Assembly: GCA_937888895.1 (NCBI GenBank)
Contig: CALASV010000122.1
Span: 1 to 5,656 of the forward strand
Direction of reading: 5' to 3'
Length of the DNA: 5,656 nucleotides
From: an uncultured Clostridia bacterium
Lineage (GTDB): Bacteria; Bacillota; Clostridia; Lachnospirales; Lachnospiraceae
Shown here piece by piece: positions 1-5,656 of the stretch (within the stretch, counting starts at the first letter, position 1; the number at the start of each line of letters is the position of its first letter). The notes under the pieces were generated by a model. It worked only from the letters and a program-made list of their open reading frames with translations, was not told where the DNA came from and made no database searches. A program made the position numbers and the translations under genes.

Positions 1-239
1 TCATTTATCCCTGGATTAAGATCATCATTCGTATACATCATAATATATAATACAAACGCAATCATACAGATTCCACATCTGATTCCAAATGATCCTTTTT
101 TCATTTCAGACTCATCCGGATATAACTTTTGATATGCCGCTTTGTATCTCGGATGAACTGCAGGAAGCGGTCCTTTGTCACTGTATAGATTCCTTGTTTC
201 TTCCAAAAGTCTTTGCCGCCTTTTTTCTGTCTGATTCAC
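1..239 (-). CDS. Small single-pass membrane protein of unknown function (partial, 3' end beyond window)
   Basis: I cannot assign a function. The frame opens with GTG at 239 and stays open for 79 codons to the window edge, so the C-terminus is missing. The start is chosen because AAAGGAG lies 9 bases upstream; an ATG two bases earlier (241) is followed at once by TGA and cannot be used. Residues 1-50 are hydrophilic and strongly basic at first (MNQTEKRRQRLLEETR), with a PAVHPRYKAAY stretch at 26-36. Residues about 52-68 (FGIRCGICMIAFVLYIM) form one likely membrane helix, followed by a short acidic, Asn-rich tail. The charge pattern predicts a cytoplasmic N-terminus. No signal peptide is seen. 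It starts 71 bases after the hisIE stop on the same strand with no clear terminator between, so it may be the last gene of the operon. From memory, similar small proteins follow his genes in other Lachnospiraceae, but I could not check this. Confidence 0.72.
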   Translation of the reverse strand, partial: MNQTEKRRQRLLEETRNLYSDKGPLPAVHPRYKAAYQKLYPDESEMKKGSFGIRCGICMIAFVLYIMMYTNDDLNPGIN

Positions 240-248
240 ATACTCACA

Positions 249-255
249 CTCCTTT
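249..255 (-). promoter_or_regulatory. Ribosome binding site of the small membrane protein gene
   Basis: AAAGGAG on the minus strand lies 9 bases before the GTG at 239. It is the main evidence that this short frame is translated and that GTG, not the overlapping ATG-TGA, is the start. Confidence 0.7.
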
Positions 256-310
256 GGAGCATTCTATGTAAGACAGATGAATTATATGCTGCTAAAGTTC
301 TTCCGCTCAC

Positions 311-1588
311 CTATCTGTCACAAAGTTCTTTTGTAATATCTTCCCAGGTAACACCTTTCTCTACCATTAAAACAATGACATGATAAAGGAAATCTGCGAT
401 TTCATATTTAATCTCCGTCTTATCTGGATTTTTCGCTGCAATGACGATTTCTGTTGCTTCTTCACCACATTTTTTTAATATTTTATCAATACCTTTATTA
501 AATAAATAGTTTGTATACGAACCTTCTTTTGGATTTTGTTTTCTATCCATTACCGTTGCGTAAATCTTATCCAGAATATGAGTACTATCCTCTAACTCCC
601 ATTCTGTTTTTACTAAATCACGATAAAAACAAGAGCGATTTCCGGTATGACAAGCAGCTCCGATTTGTTTTACTTTTGCTAAAATCGTATCTTCATCACA
701 ATCAATCGATAATGCTTTTACATACTGATAATGCCCAGAAGTCAATCCCTTAATCCAAAGTTCTTTTCTACTTCTAGAATAATATGTCATTTTTCCAGTT
801 CGTATAGTAGTATTATACGCCTCTTCATTCATGTATGCAACCATCAAAACTTCATTTGTTTTATAATCTTGCACAACGACTGGAATTAATCCATTTGCAT
901 CTTTTTTCATATCAGCAAATGCAATCGGACTTTCTGTTGTTTTTACATCAAATCCCTGTTCTTTTAATGAATATTTCAATTCGTATACATCTTTTCCACG
1001 ATAATAATTCGTAGCAATTGCATTTACTTCCTCTACTTCTAATAACTCTGTAATAGAATTTCTTTGCAAACTATCACGAATCATCACTGAACAAGAAATT
1101 TCTTTTATTTTATTAAAAAATTCTGGATTTAATGTGACATGTTTTGCTACAATTCCACTCGCTCCCATCGTCAAACAATTTTCATAATGTTTTTGTCTTT
1201 CCTCTATGGAAATTTTATTTTCTTCTAAACCACAGTTAAATTGCAACAATACTTGTTCTGAGCCAATTTTTGTTACTGCCTCTTTTAATAATTCTACATT
1301 AGACATATATTCAGGGTCTAATACTACTTTTTTTGCTCCTGCATAATAAATCTTTTTTACATCTTCTAATCGTTCTATATAACAACCAGCATAAAATGGA
1401 ATATCGACTAGTTCAGAAATTTCTCGAAGTAATAAAACAAACTGCTCTCTTTCTTTTTCTTCCTTTGCATAATTATAAATAAATACCCCATCTACACCAT
1501 TGCTATCATAAAAATCCATTTGTGAAATAATTACATCTTTTTCTTCATTTTGTGCATTCAAATAAGCAAAGATTTTTTTCTGACTCAT
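311..1588 (-). CDS. hisIE: HisIE (phosphoribosyl-AMP cyclohydrolase / phosphoribosyl-ATP pyrophosphatase) with an N-terminal degenerate HisF-like domain
   Basis: A 425-residue protein, about twice the usual HisIE length. Residues 229-325 are the HisI cyclohydrolase: GLIPVVVQD, YYSRSRKELWIKG, TSGH, the metal-binding DCDED at 296-300 and Cys313/Cys320 in ACHTGNRSC are all present. Residues 336-422 are the HisE pyrophosphohydrolase of the MazG-like fold, with GEEATE at 375-380 and EIAD at 396-399 supplying the metal-binding acids. Together they convert phosphoribosyl-ATP to ProFAR in the cytoplasm. Residues 1-215 resemble HisF: IPFYAGCYI matches the HisF phosphate-binding strand, and 195-216 matches the HisF C-terminal helix. 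The catalytic aspartates are replaced by Asn11 and Asn118 and the GGG loop is broken, so cyclase activity is unlikely. ATG at 1588 is preceded by GGAG at 9 bases, 18 bases after the hisA stop. HisI and HisE calls are firm; the role of the extra domain is unknown. Confidence 0.96.
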   Translation of the reverse strand: MSQKKIFAYLNAQNEEKDVIISQMDFYDSNGVDGVFIYNYAKEEKEREQFVLLLREISELVDIPFYAGCYIERLEDVKKIYYAGAKKVVLDPEYMSNVELLKEAVTKIGSEQVLLQFNCGLEENKISIEERQKHYENCLTMGASGIVAKHVTLNPEFFNKIKEISCSVMIRDSLQRNSITELLEVEEVNAIATNYYRGKDVYELKYSLKEQGFDVKTTESPIAFADMKKDANGLIPVVVQDYKTNEVLMVAYMNEEAYNTTIRTGKMTYYSRSRKELWIKGLTSGHYQYVKALSIDCDEDTILAKVKQIGAACHTGNRSCFYRDLVKTEWELEDSTHILDKIYATVMDRKQNPKEGSYTNYLFNKGIDKILKKCGEEATEIVIAAKNPDKTEIKYEIADFLYHVIVLMVEKGVTWEDITKELCDR

Positions 1589-1606
1589 ACTTTTTAACTC
1601 CGTTTC

Positions 1607-2323
1607 CTACTGAAATCTTTCTGTCGCCACTTTTAAGTCTACTCTTTTTTCATAAATTGCTTTTCCTAAAATAGCACCTTCTACTCCTATGTTCTCTAAC
1701 TGCTCTAAGTCTTGCATCGAGGAAACACCACCAGAAGCTATAATATCTAATCCTGTTGCTTCTACCATTTTTGCTGTCTGAACAAAATTTGGTCCACAAA
1801 GCATACCATCTTTTGAAATATCCGTATAAATAATTGTTTTTACACCAAGGTCTTTCATCGAAAGTGCTAATGTAACAGCATCTACATTACTAATCGTTTC
1901 CCAACCTTTAATTGCTACCATACCATCTTTCGCATCAATACCAATGACAATTTTATCTGCACCAAATGTTGCAATCGCTTCTTTTACAAACTCTGGACTT
2001 TCTACTGCCTTTGTACCAAGAATTACTCTTGTTACACCCATATTCAAACGATGTTCAATGTCTTGCATAGTACGAATACCACCACCAATTTCTAATGGTA
2101 TTGTCACATTTTTAATAATCTGTGCTAATGCTTCATCGTTTGCACCCATACCTTGTAATGCACCATCTAAATCTACAATATGTAAAAATTTTGCACCTAC
2201 TGCTTCAAACTGTTTTGCCACTTCAAATGGCTCATTGGAATACACCGTAGTTGCATCAAACAATCCCTGTTGTAAACGAACACACTGTCCGTTTTTAATA
2301 TCAATTGCTGGATAAAGTTTCAT
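1607..2323 (-). CDS. hisA: HisA, ProFAR isomerase (phosphoribosylformimino-5-aminoimidazole carboxamide ribotide isomerase)
   Basis: A full-length 238-residue TIM barrel enzyme that isomerises ProFAR to PRFAR by an Amadori rearrangement. The visible hallmarks are Asp8 in PAIDIKNG and Asp130 in IGIDAKDG (the acid/base pair), the phosphate-binding loops GGGI at 80-83 and ASGGV at 196-200, DISKDGM at 168-174 and ILGKAIY at 218-224. The retained GW pair (140-141) in the middle of the barrel and the PAID start identify HisA rather than HisF. It starts at ATG 2323 with AAAGGAG 7 bases upstream. It follows hisB after a 120-base gap where hisH usually sits, and precedes hisIE by 18 bases. Codon use is strongly AT-rich, with TTA/CTT for leucine and no CTG that I found. 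It supplies PRFAR to a HisH-HisF enzyme not encoded in this window. Confidence 0.97.
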   Translation of the reverse strand: MKLYPAIDIKNGQCVRLQQGLFDATTVYSNEPFEVAKQFEAVGAKFLHIVDLDGALQGMGANDEALAQIIKNVTIPLEIGGGIRTMQDIEHRLNMGVTRVILGTKAVESPEFVKEAIATFGADKIVIGIDAKDGMVAIKGWETISNVDAVTLALSMKDLGVKTIIYTDISKDGMLCGPNFVQTAKMVEATGLDIIASGGVSSMQDLEQLENIGVEGAILGKAIYEKRVDLKVATERFQ

Positions 2324-2330
2324 CTATATT

Positions 2331-2337
2331 CTCCTTT
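2331..2337 (-). promoter_or_regulatory. Ribosome binding site of hisA
   Basis: AAAGGAG lies 7 bases before the hisA ATG. It is a strong site, which suits a gene that cannot rely on translational coupling across the 120-base gap. Confidence 0.8.
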
Positions 2338-2403
2338 GTTATAAATTGTAAATTTCTCAAATCAATTAGCCATTCGCAATCTATATTCACTGTTTGCTTA
2401 TAA

Positions 2404-2423
2404 CTTCGCATTATTATGCAAAA
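2404..2423 (-). other. Weak stem-loop downstream of hisB
   Basis: The minus-strand transcript can pair TTTTGCAT with ATGCGAAG around the loop AATA, giving 8 pairs of which two are G-U. It begins about 20 bases after the hisB stop. No T-tract follows, so it is not an intrinsic terminator. It might be a processing or stability element, or chance in AT-rich DNA. Confidence 0.25.
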
Positions 2424-2443
2424 TAATATAACCTTTATTCTTA

Positions 2444-3028
2444 CTATAATGCTCCCTTTGCAGATAATACACCTTGTATTCTATCATCTTTATGAACAGC
2501 ACTATCTAATGCTCTTGCAAAACTCTTAAATGCTGCTTCAATTAAATGATGATTATTGTCTCCTGCCATTTGCTTTAAATGTAAATTCATTTTTGCACTA
2601 TAAGATATCGCATAGAAAAATTCTTTTACCATTTCTGTATCAAATGTTCCAACTCTATCTGTTGTAAACTTCATATCAAAGTTTAAATAAGGTCTACCAG
2701 ACAAATCAATCGCACAAAGACATAATGTTTCATCCATTGGAAGTAATGATTGTCCATATCTTACAATACCTGCTTTATCTCCTAATGCTTTCTCAATTGC
2801 TTGACCAAGCACAATACCAACATCTTCTATTGTATGATGGCAATCTACTTCTAAATCGCCTTTTACGAAAACTTTTAAATCAAAAAATCCATGTCTTGCA
2901 AAAGAATGTAACATATGGTCAAAAAATCCAATTCCTGTAGAAATTTCCGAATTTCCTGTTCCATCCAAGTTTAACTCTAGTATAATATCCGTTTCTTTTG
3001 TTTTCCTTTCTATTTTTGCAACTCTCAA
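2444..3028 (-). CDS. hisB: HisB, imidazoleglycerol-phosphate dehydratase (monofunctional)
   Basis: A complete 194-residue dehydratase that removes water from imidazoleglycerol phosphate to give imidazole acetol phosphate. It is the monofunctional form, with no histidinol-phosphatase domain. Manganese-site motifs are intact: GFFDHML at 34-40 (His38), DCHHTIEDVG at 62-71 (His64, His65, Glu68), MNLH at 147-150, and the second histidine cluster GDNNHHLIEAAFK at 156-168. The C-terminal GVLSAKGAL matches the family's usual ending. The start is TTG at 3028, because the N-terminal MRVAKIERKTKETD is typical of the family and AGAGG lies 9 bases upstream. Only one base separates it from the hisD stop (TAG-A-TTG), so the two genes are probably translationally coupled. 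Its product goes to HisC, which is not in this window. Confidence 0.97.
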   Translation of the reverse strand: MRVAKIERKTKETDIILELNLDGTGNSEISTGIGFFDHMLHSFARHGFFDLKVFVKGDLEVDCHHTIEDVGIVLGQAIEKALGDKAGIVRYGQSLLPMDETLCLCAIDLSGRPYLNFDMKFTTDRVGTFDTEMVKEFFYAISYSAKMNLHLKQMAGDNNHHLIEAAFKSFARALDSAVHKDDRIQGVLSAKGAL

Positions 3029-3029
3029 T

Positions 3030-4331
3030 CTATTTTACCTCTTTTCCAAAACGCACTGCAATTGAATTTGCATGAGCTGTTAATCCTTCTGCCTTTGCAA
3101 AACGAATAATATCTTCATGAATTGGCTCTAATGCTTCTCTAGAATAAGAAATAATGCTTGATTTCTTAATAAAATCATCTACACTAAGTGGGGAGAAAAA
3201 CTTTGCTGTTCCATTCGTTGGTAATACATGATTTGGTCCTGCAAAATAATCTCCTAACGGTTCACTTGCATATTCTCCAAGGAAAATTGCTCCTGCATTT
3301 TTTACTTTTGTCATTATCTGGAACGGCTCTTTTGTTATAATTTCCAAATGCTCCGATGCAATTTCATTTACTACATCAATCGCATCTTGCATACAATCTG
3401 CAACTAAAAGGTATCCATAATTATCTAATGATTTTTCTAAAATCGCTTTTCTCGATAACTGATTGACAAAGCGTTCCACTTCTTTTGCTACTTGCTCTGC
3501 TAATTCTCTACTTGTAGTTACTAAAATAGCACTTGCTAATTCATCATGCTCTGCTTGAGATAATAAATCTGCTGCCACATACGTTGGATTTGCTGTTTCA
3601 TCTGCCAATACTAAAATTTCACTTGGTCCTGCAATCGCATCAATACTTACATGACCATACACAGCCTTCTTTGCTAAAGCAACATAAATATTTCCAGGTC
3701 CAACAATTTTATCTACTTTTGGAATACTTTCTGTACCAAATGCCAGGGCTGCGATTGCCTGTGCACCGCCTACTTTATAGATTTCATCTGCACCGGCTTC
3801 ATTTGCTGCAACCAGTGTATTTGGATTTACTTTTCCGTCCTTACCAGGAGGTGTCACCATAACGATTTTTTCAACTCCTGCCACCTTTGCAGGAATTACG
3901 TTCATAAGCACACTGGATGGATAAACAGCCTTGCCACCCGGTACATAAACACCTGTGGTTGCAAGAGGAGTTACTTTCTGTCCAAGCATGGTACCGTTTG
4001 GTTTAGAATCAAACCAGCTGTACTGACGCTGTTTTTCGTGATATTCTCTGATATTTACCAGTGCTTTTCTGATTACATCAATTAATTCCGGATCTACGAG
4101 CGTATATGCTTCTTCAATCTCCTCTTTTGTCACACGAATATTTGATGCATTGATATCTGCGCCGTCAAAACGTTTTGTATAATCAAAAATCGCAGCATCT
4201 CCATTGGAACGAACATTGTTAATAATGTCATTCACACGGTCAATGAACTCTCCGTAATGATTCGGACTGCGTTTCAGCAGATCATTTAACAGATTCTGCT
4301 TTGAGTTTTCATCTAAAGTTACAATTCTCAT
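3030..4331 (-). CDS. hisD: HisD, histidinol dehydrogenase
   Basis: A full-length 433-residue zinc enzyme that oxidises histidinol to histidine in two NAD-dependent steps, the end of the pathway. The visible family features are PGGKAVYPSS at 131-140, VGPGNIYVALAKKAVYG at 210-226, DAIAGPSE at 231-238, Gln259 and His262 in SQAEHD, Glu327-His328 in ASEHLE, Asp361 in LGDYFAGPNH and His420 near the C-terminus; these match the known zinc ligands and catalytic Glu/His pair. It starts at ATG 4331 with AGAGG 7 bases upstream, 16 bases after hisG. The gene is oddly two-toned: codons 1-209 use CTG for 6 of 13 leucines and ATC six times, whereas codons 210-433 use TTA for 15 of 20 leucines and neither CTG nor ATC. 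The protein itself looks intact, so this would be an in-frame recombination and not a broken gene. Confidence 0.98.
   Translation of the reverse strand: MRIVTLDENSKQNLLNDLLKRSPNHYGEFIDRVNDIINNVRSNGDAAIFDYTKRFDGADINASNIRVTKEEIEEAYTLVDPELIDVIRKALVNIREYHEKQRQYSWFDSKPNGTMLGQKVTPLATTGVYVPGGKAVYPSSVLMNVIPAKVAGVEKIVMVTPPGKDGKVNPNTLVAANEAGADEIYKVGGAQAIAALAFGTESIPKVDKIVGPGNIYVALAKKAVYGHVSIDAIAGPSEILVLADETANPTYVAADLLSQAEHDELASAILVTTSRELAEQVAKEVERFVNQLSRKAILEKSLDNYGYLLVADCMQDAIDVVNEIASEHLEIITKEPFQIMTKVKNAGAIFLGEYASEPLGDYFAGPNHVLPTNGTAKFFSPLSVDDFIKKSSIISYSREALEPIHEDIIRFAKAEGLTAHANSIAVRFGKEVK
3038..3042 (-). promoter_or_regulatory. Ribosome binding site of hisB, inside the end of hisD
   Basis: AGAGG sits 9 bases before the hisB TTG and lies within the last codons of hisD. 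It supports the TTG start and implies that ribosomes finishing hisD re-initiate on hisB. Confidence 0.7.
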
Positions 4332-5000
4332 AATATTTCCTCTTTTCTTATAAAACCGCTTTGATATCTCCGATCAGTTTAGCGATTCTTTCTCGTTCCA
4401 TTTCCATGCTCACACGGTTTACTACCATTCTTGCAGATAATGGACGAATTTCTTCTAACACACCAAGACCGTTTTCACGAAGAGTTGAGCCGGTTTCTAC
4501 GATATCTACAATTACTTCTGACAGCCCTACCAGTGGAGCAAGTTCAATGGAACCGTTTAATTTGATAATTTCCACTGTCTGATGCTTTTTATTATAAAAA
4601 TAGTCTTTTGCAATGTTCGGATATTTGGTAGCTACACGAATCAGTTCCTGACTTTCCAGTTTTTCTCTGGCACTTTCCGGTCCGCAGACACACATTCTGC
4701 ATTTGCCGAAGCCAAGATCAAGTACTTCGTACATTTTACGATTTTCTTCTAAAATCGTGTCGCTTCCAACAACACCAATGTCTGCTGCACCATATTCTAC
4801 ATAGGTTGGCACGTCAGGACCTTTGGCAAGGAAGAATTTTAATTTTAATTCTTCATTTACAAAAATCAGCTTTCTGGTAACCGGATCTTTCATCTCTTCA
4901 CAAGTGATGCCGATCTGTTCAAACAACTCCATGGTTTTCTTTGCCAGACGCCCTTTTCCAAGGGCAAATGTAATATATCCGTTCTGCATATAGGTAGCTC
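3725..5000. other. Segment of distinct base and codon composition (5' half of hisD plus hisG)
   Basis: By hand count, GC is about 34% over 3001-3720, 46% over 3721-4020, 37% over 4021-4320, 40% over 4381-4980 and 32% over 4981-5640. CTG leucine codons occur in hisG (about seven) and in hisD up to codon 196 (position 3746), and none were found in hisD beyond that, in hisA or in the visible hisZ. The right boundary is less sharp: the last 40 codons of hisZ look intermediate. This suggests a mosaic operon; the counts are manual and approximate. Confidence 0.5.
4348..4989 (-). CDS. hisG: HisG, ATP phosphoribosyltransferase catalytic subunit (short form)
   Basis: A complete 213-residue short-form HisG. 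It catalyses the first committed step, joining ATP and PRPP to give phosphoribosyl-ATP. Visible motifs are FALGKGRLAKKT at 8-19, the DVPTYVEYGAADIGVVGSD region at 59-77, and the PRPP-binding loop DIVETGSTLRENGL at 162-175. It ends soon after this domain, so it lacks the C-terminal histidine-sensing domain of long HisG. Short HisG is known to need HisZ for activity and feedback inhibition, and hisZ lies directly upstream. The start is ATG 4989 with AAGGAG 8 bases before it; the gap to hisZ is 12 bases. Its codon use is richer in CTG, GCC and ATC than in hisA, hisB or hisIE. Confidence 0.98.
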   Translation of the reverse strand: MQNGYITFALGKGRLAKKTMELFEQIGITCEEMKDPVTRKLIFVNEELKLKFFLAKGPDVPTYVEYGAADIGVVGSDTILEENRKMYEVLDLGFGKCRMCVCGPESAREKLESQELIRVATKYPNIAKDYFYNKKHQTVEIIKLNGSIELAPLVGLSEVIVDIVETGSTLRENGLGVLEEIRPLSARMVVNRVSMEMERERIAKLIGDIKAVL

Positions 5001-5003
5001 CTT
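4998..5003 (-). promoter_or_regulatory. Ribosome binding site of hisG, overlapping the hisZ stop codon
   Basis: AAGGAG shares its two A bases with the TAA stop of hisZ and lies 8 bases before the hisG ATG. This layout fits translational coupling and roughly matched synthesis of the two partner subunits. Confidence 0.75.
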
Positions 5004-5656
5004 ATATTTCTTTACAAAGATAGATAGTCTGTGCAATATGATGACGTTTTGCATACTCTTCATATACTGTTTTTTCCATATGGTAAAGACCATCTTCTGC
5101 GAAAAGCATGGTTGCCGGTTTTCCTTCTTTACGATAGTACATAGAAAGTTCAATTGCTTGTTCTTCCATATCTTTTTCAAAAACAATTAATACATTATCT
5201 TGTTTGGTATTAATATAAATCTGCTGTCTTGTAATTGCAGACAATAACTGGTCAGCAACAAATGCAAATCCAATCGCAGGAGCATGTTTTCCAAAATAGC
5301 TTAACAAATGGTCATAACGACCACCTTTTACAATTGGTTCTCCAAGTCCGTAAGTATAGCCTGCAAAAATAATACCTGTATAATATTGATAATTACTAAT
5401 CATACCAAGTTCCAAGGATACATAACGGTCAATTTTAAATAATTTCAAATAACGGTCTAATTCTTCTAAAGCACAAATAGCTTTTTCGATTTGTGGATAG
5501 TTTGCAGCCCATGTTTTTGCTTTTTGCATATCTTCCATGGAAATATGGAAACTTCCTAAAAGCCCAAAGAGTGATTTTAAATCTGCATCTGCTTGTAAAC
5601 TTTCAATAAATTCTTCTACACCTAAGAAATTTTTATTATTTAAAAGGTCACGAAGT
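5002..5656 (-). CDS. hisZ: HisZ, ATP phosphoribosyltransferase regulatory subunit (partial, 5' end beyond window)
   Basis: The frame is open from the right edge, giving 217 visible codons; the Met at 5538 is internal, since the upstream 39 codons continue in frame with HisZ-like sequence (LRDLLNNKNFLGVEEF). HisZ is a paralogue of histidyl-tRNA synthetase that binds histidine and activates short HisG. Seen here are the histidine-site signature YYTG at visible residues 91-94 and the class II motif 3 region, GGRYDHLLSYFGKHAPAIGF at 111-130. About 77 residues follow this core, including VLIVFEKDMEEQAIEL, which resembles a shortened anticodon-binding domain. I prefer HisZ over a true HisRS because hisG lies 12 bases downstream and the C-terminal domain is too short. 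Codon use is AT-rich with no CTG. Motifs 1 and 2 lie outside the window. Confidence 0.94.
   Translation of the reverse strand, partial: LRDLLNNKNFLGVEEFIESLQADADLKSLFGLLGSFHISMEDMQKAKTWAANYPQIEKAICALEELDRYLKLFKIDRYVSLELGMISNYQYYTGIIFAGYTYGLGEPIVKGGRYDHLLSYFGKHAPAIGFAFVADQLLSAITRQQIYINTKQDNVLIVFEKDMEEQAIELSMYYRKEGKPATMLFAEDGLYHMEKTVYEEYAKRHHIAQTIYLCKEI

Larger units (their letters stand above)
2324..2443. other. AT-rich hisB-hisA intergenic gap in the usual hisH position
   Basis: This 120-base stretch is the only sizeable gap among the his genes; the others are 1 to 18 bases. On the minus strand it holds a weak stem-loop just after hisB (2404-2423), then a run of short AATT/GAAT-type units spaced roughly 10 bases apart (2341-2390), then the hisA ribosome binding site. 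I see no ORF resembling HisH, no convincing promoter and no terminator with a T-tract. The repetitive AT-rich section resembles decayed intergenic repeats seen in Clostridia, which is an impression from memory. Confidence 0.5.

Noticed and set aside
89..271. Plus-strand open frame of 60 codons at the left end
   Set aside because: It lies opposite the small membrane protein gene, which has a proper ribosome binding site and a sensible hydrophobicity pattern; the plus-strand frame has neither.
240..310. Possible terminator between hisIE and the small membrane protein gene
   Set aside because: Only a 5-base AGCAT/ATGCT pairing with a loop of more than 20 bases is present, and no T-tract follows.
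311..1588. Reading the HisF-like front of HisIE as a working HisF, giving a complete cyclase-HisIE fusion
   Set aside because: Both catalytic aspartates are asparagine, the phosphate-binding loops are altered and the active-site loop is shortened.
1944..2315. Plus-strand open frame of 123 codons opposite hisA
   Set aside because: It is a shadow of hisA, with no ribosome binding site and a low-complexity translation rich in Ser, Cys and Pro. The plus-strand frames opposite hisIE, hisB, hisD and hisG were rejected for the same reason.
2338..2366. Possible promoter upstream of hisA (TTGATT, 16 bases, TATAAC on the minus strand)
   Set aside because: The -35 match is poor, and transcription would begin inside or beyond the hisA ribosome binding site, so it would not give a translatable message.
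4890..5186. Minus-strand open frame of 98 codons across the hisZ-hisG junction
   Set aside because: It overlaps the end of hisZ and the start of hisG in another frame, and both have clear family matches; its own translation shows no recognisable motif.
5002..5538. A 178-codon frame starting at ATG 5538 as a complete hisZ or a truncated gene
   Set aside because: The frame continues upstream without a stop to the window edge, and the 39 extra residues look like HisZ, so this ATG is an internal methionine.

Overview
The window is one strand of a histidine biosynthesis operon from a low-GC Firmicute, most likely a gut-type member of the Clostridia (Lachnospiraceae is my best guess). The pointers are AT-rich third codon positions, strong AGGAG-type ribosome binding sites, TTG and GTG starts, a short-form HisG paired with HisZ, and a HisIE protein carrying an extra HisF-like N-terminal domain. 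The family-level assignment rests on memory of similar operons, not on a search.

All genes are on the minus strand and read from right to left: hisZ (5' end outside the window), hisG, hisD, hisB, a 120-base gap, hisA, hisIE, and a small membrane protein gene that runs off the left edge. Apart from the hisB-hisA gap (120 bases) and the hisIE-small gene gap (71 bases), spacings are 1 to 18 bases, so the genes are almost certainly co-transcribed and translationally coupled. The operon promoter and any leader regulator (for example a His-specific T-box, common for Clostridia) would lie beyond the right edge. No promoter, terminator, RNA gene, mobile element or CRISPR array is convincing inside the window. 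There is no gene-free stretch longer than 300 bases.

Pathway: HisZ and HisG make phosphoribosyl-ATP. The HisE part of HisIE removes pyrophosphate and the HisI part opens the ring. HisA isomerises ProFAR to PRFAR. HisB dehydrates imidazoleglycerol phosphate, and HisD performs the final two oxidations to histidine. Missing here are hisH and hisF (the PRFAR-to-imidazoleglycerol-phosphate step), hisC and the histidinol-phosphate phosphatase, which must be encoded elsewhere if the pathway is complete.

Three points deserve attention. First, HisIE carries about 215 extra N-terminal residues that look like a shortened, catalytically dead HisF, located exactly where hisF normally sits. Second, codon usage changes abruptly inside hisD, suggesting the operon is a mosaic of two sources. 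Third, an uncharacterised single-pass membrane protein follows hisIE.
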